Shown here in pieces: positions 23,476-34,799 of a stretch of 64,000 bases of DNA; position 1 is the stretch's first letter, and each line of letters begins with the position of its first letter. The translations under genes and the position numbers were made by a program. The DNA is from Caenorhabditis elegans (lineage: Eukaryota; Nematoda; Chromadorea; Rhabditida; Rhabditidae), in assembly GCF_000002985.6 (NCBI RefSeq), contig NC_003280.10:12582501-12646500 (forward strand), given 5' to 3'. The notes under the pieces were generated by a model that had not been told where the DNA came from, did not search any database, and was given only the letters and a program-made list of their open reading frames with translations.

Positions 23476-24491
23476 ATGGCTGTCTCCACTGTCCTTCTAG
23501 TCGCTGCTCTCCTGAGCACCGCCACCGCGGATTTTTCCCCAAGTTTCCGTGCATTCATTCAAACAACTTATGGGTCAGCAACCTTGAATGCACTGGCTAG
23601 AACTGATCTTGGAGCAGCTGGAAGTTATGGAGGGGGACTTCATGATGGTCTCAGTCCCACTACGTAAGTTAATTTTCCATGAATAACTATAGATATTCTG
23701 ATATTGTTAAGCCGAACACCTGTCATCCTAGTTCATGGAACTACCAACAGCGCTGGTACCTTTGCTCCGCAAGCAGCATACTTCAGAGCAAATGGATGGT
23801 CAGAGGAGACTGTATATGCTACCACATACGGTGACGCAGGAGTTACTACGGCTACAAATGTAAAAATGCTTTGTGAATATGTGCAACAGATCAGAAATAT
23901 GATCATTGCTGTGAACGCCTTCACTCAGCAAAAAGTAAATGTCATTGGTTACTCCATGGGATCCCCAATTGCCAGAAAAGCCATCCTTGGTGGAAAATGC
24001 GCTGAGAATACTGTTCAATTGGGAGCTCCACTGACTAGTATCATAGAAACCTATATTTCTGTGGCTGGTGCTAATCGTGGTACATCACTCTGTGACATTC
24101 TTTTTGCTCCACTGGTTGTGCCAACATGTAACACGAAAAATGGACTCAAATGTTCATCAGATTTTCTTACAGACATCCGTAGTGTGTAAGTTTTACTTGT
24201 AACTGGTTTTATTTTTTGAAATATCAAATATTTTAGCTCAGCTTACGAGGGACAATACATCTTCTCAATCTATGGACCTAGCGATGACAAGGTCGGATTT
24301 AACACCGTTTGTGGACGTGTTTCTAGAATTGATGGAGCAACGGCCGAAAAGGATAATGTCAGTGAACCTAATTTAAAGGAAGTAGGGAGGAAGCTAAATT
24401 CTTGATTTTCCAGGTTCCCGGAAACCACGACGCTATCATCGCTAACACAGTTGGCGCCACCGCAGATCTTCTCACTAATCACGCATTTTAA
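23476..24491 (+). CDS. Secreted lipase, class 2 (alpha/beta hydrolase) type, intact
   Basis: Exons 23476-23663, 23712-24185, 24237-24357 and 24414-24491 give 286 residues. A signal peptide occupies about residues 1-18 (cut near ATA|DFSPSF). The beta-strand motif VILVHGTT (67-74) leads to the oxyanion region. The nucleophile elbow is GYSMG with Ser144; the C-terminal PGNHD (His266) and an upstream acidic GPSDDK can complete the triad. Class 2 lipases hydrolyse ester bonds of lipids and are secreted; Ser/His identity is read directly, the substrate is inferred. A TATA box sits 40 bp upstream. Its inverted neighbour at 28005-29604 is a damaged paralogue with nearly the same exon plan. It probably belongs to the nematode lips (lipase-related) family; the member is not assigned. 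Confidence 0.9.
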
Positions 24492-24699
24492 GAGTCTTCC
24501 TGATCACAATTTTTTCTGCATTCTCTACTCTATATCCAATTATCCTAATGGGGGCCTCAGCAAAATTGTGACCTGATAAATCCATCCGCATATTTTCCTT
24601 TTTTTATTATCAGAAATCCGTATTAAAGAGTTTATCTCCACACACACTCGCGCAAAAAAAAATTTAAAAAATATTTACTATTTCATTTCAATTCCCCCA

Positions 24700-26179
24700 A
24701 TGCCATCCTTCCCACGCTGCGAAGAGTGCGAGGATGTATTCCAAGGAAGGTATGATGTCGTTGATGTTCTTGGTCAAGGATCCTTTGGCATCGTGTTCCA
24801 GGCGCAGAGGAAAAATGACAGGGAGCTTAGAGCTGTGAAGAGGCTTGACTTGGATTCGTGAGTTATAAGTTACGAGCACACTTTTCCTAGCCTATCCTCT
24901 GAATTTTAGAGCCACTCTCCCTCGTGCTGCACGTGAAGTTACAACTATCACATCAATCGGTCGTCACTCTGGCTACATTTTCTTTGATGAAGTGTTTTGG
25001 AAAGAGCACAAGACGGGCTCGGCAGGACATATGTACATTTGCATGGAGCTCTGTGAGCAGAACACCTTGAAGGATTGGATTAAAGGGAATCGAACGGCAA
25101 GAAGTCGACCCTGGATGTTGATGAAAGACTGGATAAAGCAGCTCGCGTGTGCTTTGGATCATCTTCACTCCAATAACTTTATTCATAGAGATTTGAAGCC
25201 AGAGAATGTATTTTTTGCAAGAGATTCGCAGTTTAAGAAGTTGAAGATTGGGGATTTTGGTCTGACCACAAGGGCAATTGAAGGGCTGAAAGATTGGAAG
25301 CAAAGGTAGGTTTCACCTGAACCAGTTTTCTTCTCCCCAACAAGCTTAAATTTCCAGAACACAATCCCAAGAGGCCGGTCAAAACCACACAGCGGGGGCG
25401 GGTACGCCCAGTTACATGGCGCCTGAACAAATCCGCAACCAGTACAACGAGAAAGTGGATATCTTCGCGCTGGGGCTAATCGCGGCTGAGCTCATCATCA
25501 TCAATACGCCAAGCGACGAAATGGGCACCAACGATATTATTCGGAGCGGGCAGTGGCCGATCGCGTGGCAGGATTATCCGGATGCGGTGAGTAGGTTGTT
25601 GGGGGGAGACTGGCACATTTTTACTATGTATCAATTATAGTGAAACTAAAGTTACTAACAACGAACGGGTTAAGCCATAAAGCAAATTTTATGCTGACCT
25701 TAACTGATTTGCTCTGTATGAAATAGGGCTCCCACACGCCACGATCCAAATCGTTAAAACGATGCGCGGAACCCAAAAAGTGTCGGACGCGGAGCAAAAT
25801 TTGCACCAAATAGTGCGATAGAGTATGGTACTATTTAGTGTAAATTGCGCTTTAGAGAATTGGATCGCGGCGTGAGAGCGGCGCTTGCGGCGCCCACATG
25901 GGAGTTCTAGTATGAACCGATATTTGAAATAATCAAAAATGTTAGCAGCCAAAATTCAACAATTCAAAACTGGCCGGAAGCTCCAGGCGGAAGTTTTAAA
26001 TTTTATTTAAAATTGTTGAATTGCCGTAAGTTAGTGCTTACCCCAAATACAGAAATATGTAAAAGTTTTCTAAAATCTTAAACCCGTTTCAGATCGAATT
26101 CCTTTCCCAACTCACCCATATGAACCCAACAATGCGCCCGTCAGCAGTGGAAGTGTCCATGCATCCATTTGTACAGTAA
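24700..26179 (+). CDS. Protein kinase, eIF2-alpha-kinase (PEK/GCN2)-like, catalytic domain only
   Basis: Exons 24700-24857, 24910-25305, 25358-25586 and 26093-26179 give 289 residues. All catalytic landmarks are present: glycine loop GQGSFG (25-30), VAIK-type Lys47 in AVKR, HRDLKPEN (145-152), DFG (168-170), APE (206-208). The stretch APEQIRNQYNEKVDIFALGL resembles eIF2-alpha kinases, where Tyr-x-x-Lys-Val-Asp-Ile is typical. Unlike those, there is no regulatory domain and no large kinase insert; the protein is essentially a bare kinase domain. It lies 208 bp downstream of the lipase on the same strand. The 506-bp third intron (25587-26092) contains GC-rich sequence unlike the rest, probably a repeat. 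Activity is plausible; substrate is inference. Confidence 0.88.
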
Positions 26180-26417
26180 TCTTCATTTTCCTCATGACAG
26201 ATCAAGTACTGCCGAAATAATAATCGTCTGCATTTATTTTTCACTTGCATTTAATGATTTGATATTTTGATAAAGGAAAACAGCGGAATCAAAATATCTA
26301 CTCTGTTAAACTTCTAGACCCCAAATTGATAAAACGACTATGGTTCTGTTGGTCTTGCCCTCTCCAACTTTAGTTCTTGATGACGAGAAGACCGCAAAAG
26401 ATCAACAATTACCCCGG

Positions 26418-26425
26418 TATAAAAG
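26418..26425 (+). promoter_or_regulatory. TATA box of peptide gene 1
   Basis: TATAAAAG, 39 bp before the ATG at 26457. A TGATAAAG GATA-type site lies about 150 bp further upstream (26270). Confidence 0.65.
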
Positions 26426-26456
26426 CCCCAAGCATTTATTTTAATTCCATAACAAA

Positions 26457-27096
26457 ATGTTCTCAAATCTTTTTATCTTCCTTGTACTTTCCCTTCTCCT
26501 GTCTACAGTATCCGTATCCGCTGGAGCTATTCGTCAGCGACGTGCAACTCCAGAGCTATTCAATCCGAATGGAGTAATTGTGAATATGGTGTCGGATCCT
26601 GTGGCTGGAGGACCAATGGAGATGGGTAAGTTTCAATGTGCATTTACTCGGAATTTGGCTCTAGCTTCTTGCCCAAGTTTGGCCCAAAAAATATTAACCT
26701 GGATCAGGTGGGCTTAACTTGGGCAAAACTTGGATTCAAGCGAGATCAAAGTTTAACGTGAGTTTCACTCAACTTTTGTCAAACTTCTACCCAAGTTTGA
26801 AACGAAACAAAAAAGTTTGGGCCATTTTTTTGGCAAGTTTGGCAAGAGTTGGGTAAAACTTGAGTTAAACTTTGATGTCTCCTGAATCCAAGTTTTGCCA
26901 AAGACTTGCCAAACTTTTGCCCAAGTTTAGCCAACTTCTGATCCGAGTTAATATTTTTTGGACCAAACTTGGGCAAGAAGCTAGAGCCAAATGCCAATTA
27001 GGTGGATGTTTTCAAAATAATTTCTTTCCAGGCTGGCTCCAAGTACCACATATTGATAATCCGATGTATGCGCCGGTCGAGGAGAAGAAAGCTTGA
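26457..27096 (+). CDS. Small secreted nematode-specific peptide, family member 1 (divergent)
   Basis: Exons 26457-26625 and 27032-27096, phase-1 intron, 77 residues. A signal peptide (residues 1-22, ending VSVSA) is followed by AIRQRR, an RxRR-type processing site. The conserved core VNMVSDPVAGGP and second-exon GWLQVPHIDNPMYAPV match the family, but the end is EEKKA instead of FGK, so the putative amidation signal is lost. The enlarged intron holds a MITE (26652-26995). Function unknown; it looks like one of the WormBase nematode-specific peptide (nsp) families, group not determined. Confidence 0.85.
26652..26995. mobile_element. MITE inside the intron of peptide gene 1
   Basis: Inverted ends ATTTGGCTCTAGCTTCTTGC and its complement over about 45 bp, then repeated AACTTGGGCAAA motifs. 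A related copy lies at about 33970-34285. Confidence 0.82.
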
Positions 27097-27242
27097 ATTT
27101 ATCTTGGTTTTACAAACTCTCTTGGTTTTAATAAATTTGAACTTGAAAGGCCTTAAAGGCATTGGAAAAATCGCGCTGGGCTCAGACTTTGACCCAGGAG
27201 TGCGGGGGAAATTTCCGCTCGGCAATTTTACAAATTGAGATG

Positions 27243-27536
27243 GTTGCGCATGTTACCTCGATATTTTTTATTAAAATTTCATGAAACAATATAGAAAAAT
27301 ATTTGCTTTATTTGAAAATATACTTTATTTGACTAGGAACAACCGAGAAAATGGCCAAAAATTGTCCGAAAGTTGAAAATTGCCGGTAAAAATTGACGGC
27401 AATTTTCACTGCCGACTTTTGAACACTTTCTCGGTTGTTCGAAGTCAAATCAAAGTTATTTTCAAATAAAACAAATATTTTTCTATATTTTATCATTAAA
27501 TTTTAATTAAAAAAATATCGGGGGAACATGCCCAGC
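27243..27536. mobile_element. Fold-back MITE (AATATAGAAAAATATTTG family)
   Basis: Arms with TATAGAAAAATATTTGCTTT and TCGGTTGTTC are reverse complements around 27400. A relative occurs at about 45716-45930. Confidence 0.78.
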
Positions 27537-27881
27537 CGTCTCATTTTGTAGAATTGCCGATCTATAGTGTTTGATTCAATAAAGTTGCCAACAACATAGT
27601 GGAAAAAGGGATACACTAACCATCTTTGTTCTTATGATCATGACCTCAAATCATCAAGCATAAAGTTCAAAATCTGTTGCAAACTGCACGTATTCGGTTC
27701 ATTTACTTGCATCTAGAGACAGTACGGAAAAAAGGTTACAAATGAAAAAACATTTTGGTCTATAGCTAGAGGACTGTCCCGGTCTAAAATGAAAGAATGT
27801 ACTTAAAAAAAAAAGCTATAATATTTTATTTCAATAGACTATCAATCCGCACATACATAGTTTGATGTCTTATCAAATAAA
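27537..27881. other. Intergenic spacer
   Basis: Nothing recognisable. It probably carries the 3' region of the lipase pseudogene. Confidence 0.4.
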
Positions 27882-29604
27882 TTAAAAACTTTGATGTTCC
27901 AAAAGTTGCGTCTGAATCTCAACGGTGCCAGATAGAATCTGGTCATGGTTTCCCGGAGCCTGCAAAATGTTCTCTATCATCGTCATCATAACCTATCAGC
28001 TCACGTTATCCATTTCTCCATCGGCTCCGTTGATTCGAGAGCTGCGAGACCAACAGAGGTTGCTGAACATCACCTTGTCGTCATTTCGTCCGTAGATCGA
28101 GAAAACCTTGGAGCCCTCGTAGTGAGTTCTGGAGAATTTGAAATTTTCATTAACAAGCGACAGAAAACAATCTTACTCCTCGTTGATATCTTTTATGAAT
28201 CTTGAAGCACACCATAGTCCGTTGACACGGTTGCAGGTTGGTGCAAGAAAGCTGGTGAAGGTAGGAGCGACACAAAATCCTGAGCCTCTATTGGCTCCTA
28301 AACACATATTTTTCAATAAATACTATAGCGAATATCTTACCAGCAACAGAAACATAAGTCTCCACAATACTAGTCAAGCTGTCTCCAAGATCTACGTCAT
28401 AATCATCCACACAAGTTCCACCTAGAATCGCCTTCCTAGCAATCGGGGATCCCAGTCAACAACGTCAACTTTCTGTTGAGTGAATGCATGGACCACTTCA
28501 ATCATATTTCTGACTTGTTGAACATATTCGCAGAGCATCTTGACGTGCAAAACGTCAGTCACTCCACCATCACCATAAGTTGTGCCATAGACGGTTTCAG
28601 CGCTCCAGCCATGGCTCATGAAGTAATCTCTCTGAAGGGCGAAGGATGCAGCGGTGTTGGTTGCTCCATGGACTAGGATGATCGGGCGTTTGCTGGAAAT
28701 TCAGATCTTTTGAGGAATTATATACTTAAGTTAACATGGAATCATCTTTCATGTTATTTAGGAGCCAAGAACAAAAAGCAAAAATAGCGTCAACTTGCAT
28801 TTACACTAGTTCTAAGTTCATTTTTTTAAAGGTGGAGTACCGAAATCTGAGAATTTGCGTTTTTAGGCCCAAAATGGCCCAAAACTACCGAATTTCGTAA
28901 TGAGACGTTTTGAAAATTTCTCAAAAAACAGTTATGGCGGTTCAAAGTTCTGGAAAAATTAGCCCGTTTTCAGCTAAAATCAAAATGTTTGCCAACTTCT
29001 CGGTGTCGCAGCTTCTGGAACTTAAATTTTATTTAATTATCACTTTTTAATAAATATTGTGGTCCTTTATTTGGAAGATATTCGTTGATTTAAGTACATT
29101 TTCGGCAAATGTGGCGCAAATAAAAATTACATTTACAAATTACAATATTTTGATTTTAGCTGAAAACAGGCTATTTTTCCAGAACTTTGAACTTCCATAA
29201 CTTTTTTTTGATAAACTTTCAAAACGTCTCATTACGAAATTCGGTAGTTTTAGGCCATTTTGGGTCTAAAACGCAAAGTCTCAGATTTCGGTACTCCACC
29301 TTTTTAAATGGTTATTTTGTGACCCAAGAAAAAAGGCTTTATAAATGTACGGGTTTTCCAGGACCGAGGTAACTGCTAACACTTTTGAAACTATGATGAA
29401 ACTATCATTAACGACTTACCTAGTTGCACTATTTCCAACATGACTTCCTCCTCCATAGCTTCCAATGTCTCCGATATCAGTTCTAGCCAATGCAGCTAGC
29501 ATCTCAGGCCCATATGTTGAATTGATAAAGCTGCGGAAGCTCGGCGAAAAATCCGCAGCGACACTGCTCACCAGGAGAGCAAGGAGAAGTATGGAGAACG
29601 ACAT
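27882..29604 (-). pseudogene. Secreted class 2-type lipase copy with deleted nucleophile motif
   Basis: Exon-like blocks 29604-29420, 28692-28341, 28297-28177, 28128-28005 and 27959-27882 parallel the intact lipase at 23476; the last exon is 78 nt in both. Signal peptide MSFSILLLALLVSSVAA, then DFSPSFRSF, PIILVHGATN and KMLCEYVQQVRNM are conserved. At the nucleophile elbow the intact copy's codons for GYSMG are missing: about 7 nt are deleted, giving a frameshift and a stop about 12 codons later (28422). The downstream PGNHD exon is intact. So the copy cannot make a serine lipase unless RNA processing bypasses the lesion. A MITE (28828-29303) sits in the first intron. I describe it as damaged; a short secreted fragment could still be made. 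Confidence 0.8.
28828..29303. mobile_element. Palindromic MITE (AAAGGTGGAGTACCG) in lipase pseudogene intron
   Basis: Ends AAAGGTGGAGTACCGAAAT and its complement, arms of about 210 bp. A half copy lies at 42916-43195. Distinct from, but end-similar to, the 16645-17241 family. Confidence 0.85.
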
Positions 29605-29639
29605 GTGGAGTGAAGGTACTGAAATTGACGGGTATTATA

Positions 29640-30490
29640 TAGTTCCCTTTTGTTGAGTTTTTTGTTCCCTGAAGGCTCAGACAGTTTCGGAATATGATTA
29701 AATCACAAAAAATTTCCATAAAATGTGTGTGAGGATTATTAGATTATTAGAAGAACTTTGGTGTTTTTTTTGAAATAGTGTTCTATGTAATAATCACAGT
29801 TTGACACGATTTATGCAAATTTATGCCACTTTGAAAGTGGGAATATTGGGCAAGTACAGAAAAGTTTATCGAAACACCCATTTATAATATTCCACAGCCA
29901 TTGTAGAATAATGATTCATTTTTGACAATAGGAATTGTTATAAAACATTCCAATGAATGTCACAAGTTGCTGTCCAGAGAAGAATTCTAAGAAAACCTTG
30001 TAATTGAACTTTTTTGAAACCTCTAAGTTGAGTGTTCTGAAACACATTTGTCAGTTTTCCAATTCAAGTTTTAATTTTTTTTGCAGAAATATTATTGTTC
30101 CTTGACGATTTTCTTCGATTCTGCGGAGTTTTGAATTCTGTGAGTACAACTTTTAATTAAGCCAGGCCAGTCGGTGGAGGTCGAGCCATAAAATCAGACA
30201 ATATCGGTATGTTATAGTAAGACAGGTGACATCATTTTCTCAGAGAACGGTCATTAGAGTATTTGAACATTTTCCAAAATGACGTGATTGCTGACGTGTT
30301 TCTAGTGGTCTATAATTTTCGTTCAATAATGAACATGATTACAATTTCCATCGTTCGGTATCATCTTTCTGATCAGACTGCCTACGTGCCAAGTTGCAGT
30401 AAAATTTTCTTGGAGAAGAAACTAGCTAGCAAAAAATTATAAACCTACAGCGAGGCTCTACTGTGTTCTGTCAAAAAATGAATCAGGACC
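29640..30490. other. Intergenic DNA upstream of the lipase pseudogene
   Basis: TATATAATACC on the minus strand near 29633-29643 may be its TATA box. Otherwise nothing recognisable. Confidence 0.4.
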
Positions 30491-30496
30491 AGTCAC

Positions 30497-30732
30497 GGGG
30501 TTCTGGCCTTCCTCATTGCATTTTTCGCGCTCCATTGACAATCGCCCGCCGGACAACGCGTAGGAAAGTCGTGTACTCCTCACGGACAAACACATTTAGT
30601 TTTACAACTAAGATAGAGCCGCGACGCGACACGCAACGCGCCGTAAATCTACCCCAAATATGGCCGAGCCAAAATGGCCTAGTTCGACAAACTCTTCCAT
30701 TTCAGTTTATGAGGTAAGTCAGAAATCCGTGA
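30497..30732. repeat. Dispersed repeat, copy 2 (inverted)
   Basis: Reverse complement of 22277-22500 (GACAATCGCCCGCCGGACAA, ACACGCAACGCGCCGTAAA). ORFs inside are not genes. Confidence 0.8.
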
Positions 30733-31053
30733 CCAGTTGTACAACCATTTCCAAAGTGAAACAAGAAAACGGGAAATTTTTAAAAAATCTTTAGTCTTGC
30801 ATTTCATTGTTTCACTTTGCCATCTGATATCTGCAAAATCACTACTATTCTTCATTATGCAACCTTGAATGTGAACTAACTGTCGTTATAACAGAGTTGA
30901 GGAGCTAACAGAGAAAAGACAATGTGCCCCTCATGACATCATTGTCTCAGAATATCTACTTTGATACGGTTTACAAAGACTTTTGTGATAGTGACCTAAA
31001 CCCATAAACATGTTTTGCTACAGCTACACATATGACTGTTAAACATCAAACGT

Positions 31054-31126
31054 TGATAAGGAGGTAAAACTCCGCCCTTCTCAGAAACAGACAAACAAAG
31101 ATCTGGAAATAACCGAGGTATATATA
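31054..31126 (+). promoter_or_regulatory. Promoter of peptide gene 2: GATA-type site and TATA box
   Basis: GTTGATAAGGAGG at about 31052-31064 and TATATATA at 31119-31126, 40 bp before the ATG. Confidence 0.6.
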
Positions 31127-31165
31127 GCCTGTGAAATCAACATATTTACGAACCAATCTTGCGAA

Positions 31166-31439
31166 ATGTCCCCAAAATTCCTATTTTTCATCGCCCTCGC
31201 CCTCTTCCTCTCCAACACAGTATCTGCTGGAATCATTCGTGAGCGACGTCAAGCTTATTATACAAATGGTGTGGTGAACAATGTGGTGTCCGATGGTCTG
31301 ATCGGAGGACCTTCCTCTCTTGGTGAGTTAATTTAAGATTGTGTTCTGAAAATCTGCTATTAAAACTGAAAATATTGCAGGCTGGGCACAAGTTCCCCAC
31401 GTGGCGAGTCCAATGTACAACCCCGTGTTCGGAAAATAA
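31166..31439 (+). CDS. Small secreted nematode-specific peptide, family member 2
   Basis: Exons 31166-31322 and 31381-31439 (phase-1 intron), 71 residues. Signal peptide ends NTVSA; then GIIRERR followed by QAYYTNG, VVNNVVSDGLIGGPSSL and second-exon GWAQVPHVASPMYNPVFGK. If cut at RERR and trimmed at GK, the product would be a peptide of about 43 residues with N-terminal Gln and C-terminal Phe-amide (inference). AATAAA follows in the 3' region near 31500. Confidence 0.88.
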
Positions 31440-31827
31440 AAGGATACATCTTCATGATCTCTATTGATCTCTGTATTGAGTTTTTGTGCTTTTATATGTA
31501 AATAAATGTTCTTAAAAGCAATATTTCTTGTGGAAACTCACATCGCAGTCATTTTATAAAGACATGAAGCTTTAAAAGCACCTTCAATAATCTACATTAA
31601 TGTTGTCAATTGAGAATCATGGCTAAATGTGAAATAATAATTTGAAAGCAAACGATAAGAATCTTGTATTGAGGATTCAGTGTTTTGAAGAGAAAAATAT
31701 GTCAAAATTATCAAGTTAATTCATATTCTGATATCTATACCTATTTTGGAACGTCAAGGAAAATATGGTGCACCATAATTTTCCCTATAAGCTTTGCATC
31801 CGATTACTCCACTTTAACATTATCTAT

Positions 31828-32294
31828 CAGGGGTCGGCGGCGGCTGCCGTTTGGATTTTTTTTTTTTGGCAAATTCCCCGTTTGCCGGTTTGCCGGAAAT
31901 TTTTAATTCCGTCAATTGGCCGGTTTGCCGGAAATTTTAAATTTCGTCAATTTGCCGGATTGCCGGAAATGTTTAGAGGGTTTTTTTTAAATGAAATGGA
32001 AGCACTTAAAACTGTGCCTTTTTAAATTTTTCAGTTTTTTCAAGATATTTTTATAGAATTTGCTTATTTTTTCCAATTATATGTAAGAACATTCATGGGA
32101 TGCGTACAATTTTGCCGATTAAAACTGAAATTCTGAAATTTTCAGAAAAAAAGGTGCAAGACCACAATTTGCCGAAATTTTCCGGCAATTGTCGGTTTGG
32201 TGTTCGCGGGAAATGCTCAATTCCGTCAATTTGTCGATTTGCCGAAAATTTCCAATTTCGGTTTGCCGGAAAAATCGTTTGCCGCCTACCCTTG
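31828..32294. mobile_element. hAT-type MITE (CAGGGGTCGGCGG...), degenerate copy
   Basis: Starts CAGGGGTCGGCGGCGG and ends CGCCTACCCTTG, with repeated TTGCCGGA words inside. Flanking octamers TTATCTAT and GTATGTAT agree at 6 of 8. Same family as 63306-63774. Confidence 0.75.
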
Positions 32295-32302
32295 GTATGT
32301 AT

Positions 32303-33396
32303 CTAGGTTTAATTAATAGACCACAAATTCCCTGATTTCCGACAATACAAACTTCCATGATATCATTTCTTTCATAGAACTACTTTGAACACTTTTTGAT
32401 GACGTCGTGAATTTCTTACGTGATTTTAGTAGTTCAGATTTTGTGGGTGAAGCACCCAGACAGTGCGTTTTTATTTGTCATCATATATGTAACTTATCAT
32501 CTTTCAATTCCCCATTGATACTGAGCCTACGTGATATATTGAAGAAACAATTTTAGTGTTCAGCGACTACAAACTTCGCATTCCAAATTAATATGGGCAG
32601 GTTAAAAAAAAACAATTTTTGTGTGTATTTTGGTAGTTTTGCTCGATTATAATGTCTCACTCATCGATTTCCACAGACATTAAAGATATAAGTTTAAATT
32701 TTGCGCGCTTTTCCACGGCCACGGCCAAGGATTCACACTTTTCACTTTTCGCTAGGCCAGAGGTACCAAACGAATTTGCGGGACACAACACCAATCGTCA
32801 TGAATAATGTGTTTAGAACCACATTCTTCCGTACATATATCATTATCACATGCCTTGCAATCGAAAAACCAAAACATATCACATGCTCTAACCATTATTT
32901 GATCCTATCCTCTATCAATCAAATTATTGGGACACACAATCTGAACAGATATGTATATGGTTTTCATCCAATTTAATTGTTTCAGGGTATACATAATTAG
33001 TACTGTAATCCTCCATGTTATGAATTACATTTTTGATGTCTTATCTCTTCCTCGCCATCCTTTTTCTGTCGTTGAAAATTTTTGCAAATCGCACGTAATC
33101 AGTTCAATTGGGGACAAATAGTTCTGACATGTGGTCAGCATGTGGTGGAGATGATAGTGGATCGTTGACTATGTGATGATAGTGTTGTTTCACAGAATGA
33201 TTAGGCACTGTGTGAATGCTATTATGGAATTGTCTTTTTAGATTCAAAGAGATCTTAATTCTGAACTTCTATAGCGGATAACCCGATTCTCTTTGGATTT
33301 ATCAAAACTTAAAAAAAAACTTTTAAAAAAATCTTTATTAATACAAGAGATCAAATTTCACAAAAAATATAAGCATGCCTACTATTAACATTAAAT
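32303..33396. other. Intergenic spacer
   Basis: No convincing exon. Open frames such as 32701-32976 lack codon bias or homology I recognise. Confidence 0.4.
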
Positions 33397-33666
33397 TTAT
33401 TTTCCAAACACTGGCGAGAACATTGGACTATAGACGTGTGGAACTTGTGCCCATCCTGCAAGAACATTATTATAACTTCCAAAATGCTTACTTATCCCCG
33501 TACCTAGAGATGTTGGTCCTCCGAGCATATTGTCCTGTATCACGTTGTTCACAACGTCATTCGAGTTGAAATAGTCTTCTATGGCGCGACGGTCACGGAT
33601 AATCCCAGCGGATACTGTAGCTAAAAGGTAGATGGAAAAGAAGGCAAAGAGGATGATTCTAGACAT
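33397..33666 (-). CDS. Small secreted nematode-specific peptide, family member 3
   Basis: Exons 33666-33504 and 33455-33397 with a 48-nt intron (GTACGG...TTGCAG), 73 residues. The intron is a multiple of three without a stop, so the unspliced frame would read through as 89 residues; splicing restores the family sequence SLGWAQVPHVYSPMFSPVFGK. Signal peptide ends ATVSA, then GIIRDRR and AIEDYFNSND. TTTTTATA box at about 33718-33725 and the AGATCAGA/TGATAAG module further upstream. Confidence 0.88.
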   Translation of the reverse strand: MSRIILFAFFSIYLLATVSAGIIRDRRAIEDYFNSNDVVNNVIQDNMLGGPTSLGTGISKHFGSYNNVLAGWAQVPHVYSPMFSPVFGK

Positions 33667-33767
33667 TTTGTTGTGTAGATAGATTGGTTTTATTTGACAT
33701 CACAGTTTCGTTTAAGCTTTTTATACAGTTGAACCTACTCCAAAAGAGGCGGGAATCTAAGGTATAC

Positions 33768-33815
33768 CGCTTATCAACCCAGCGGTCAGCTGCTGTCTGA
33801 TCTTAAGAAATTTCT
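33768..33815 (-). promoter_or_regulatory. Upstream GATA module of peptide gene 3
   Basis: Read on the minus strand: AAGATCAGACA, then TTGATAAGCGG about 25 bp on. Similar order at genes 4, 5 and 6. Confidence 0.55.
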
Positions 33816-33969
33816 GCGGGACGTGATGATGAAAGAAGTAATAAAAAAATGTTGATTGTTTGTAGTAAACCGTTAAACCTTTGATTTTCTGGCAAATGCA
33901 CTGACATGGAACATTCTGCTGCTTCTTGTTAACTGGAACCGACTTGGTTTCATTACCGAGAGCTGCTCG

Positions 33970-34285
33970 GAATGTGGATCTAGCTTCTGGCCCAAGTTCG
34001 GCCTAAAAAATATTAACTTGGATCAGAAGATGGCTAAACTTCGGCAAAACTTGGATTCAGGCCACATCAAAGTTTAACACAAGTTTTACCCAACTCTTGC
34101 CAAACTTTAGCCCAAACTTTTTTATTTCGTTTCAAACTTGGGTAGAAGTTTGAAAAAAGTTCGATGAAACTTAGGTCAAACATTGATGTTGCCTGAATCT
34201 AAGTTTTGCCAAAGTTTGGCCAATTTCTGATCGAAGTTATTAATTTTTGGGCCAAACTTGGGCAAGAAGCTAGAGCCAAATTCCG
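33970..34285. mobile_element. MITE related to 26652-26995
   Basis: Inverted ends with CTAGCTTCT and AAGAAGCTAGAGCCAAAT, and the same AACTTGGGCAAA-rich interior. Confidence 0.78.
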
Positions 34286-34586
34286 AGTGAAAAGGAATCC
34301 GTCACTGATTGATCTATCAATCGACAGTCTCTGATCCTTCATCTTTGGGTTCAATGACGTCACGAGATGAACGATGAACCGGAAATAATCTAAAACAAGA
34401 CAGAGATCAAACTTAAAGCGAATGGGTATAAATTTTCACAAATAATGAAAAGATCAGATTTACAAAGTGTTACCGTATCTGTTGCTGCATTGAGCTCTGG
34501 AGCCTGAGCTGAAAATATCAAGATCCAAGATCATGTTGCCCGGTATCCCCAACACACTATGAATCTCACTTCAATGCCTTTCTGTC

Positions 34587-34680
34587 TAGTTCGCACCCGA
34601 ACCGTTCAAATTTTCTTACTGTTTATCACGTAGGCCAACAAATGATGACAATTTAGATCTGCCTGCTACAAAAAGCATTT
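34587..34680. repeat. 95-bp recurring intergenic sequence, copy 1
   Basis: Contains TTTATCACGTAGGCCAACAA then ATGATGACAATTTAGATC and CTGCCTGCTACAAAAAGCA. Copies at 37492-37590 and 38922-39018, all near peptide genes and in the same orientation. Confidence 0.8.
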
Positions 34681-34799
34681 TGGCTTGAGGATATGTGTTC
34701 AGACATCAGGAAGTGGGTGATGTGACATCATTGTGACGTTGCAAACGTCGAATTGTTCTAGATTCTAGAGTCTAGAGGTGAGGGATGAGAAATTGATTA

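Noticed and set aside
22277-30732. Possible large inverted duplication containing the lipase and the dispersed repeat
   Set aside because: The lipases and the GC-rich repeats are both inverted about the same centre, but the roughly 0.9 kb between repeat and lipase is not similar on the two sides. Independent insertion of a common repeat explains it.
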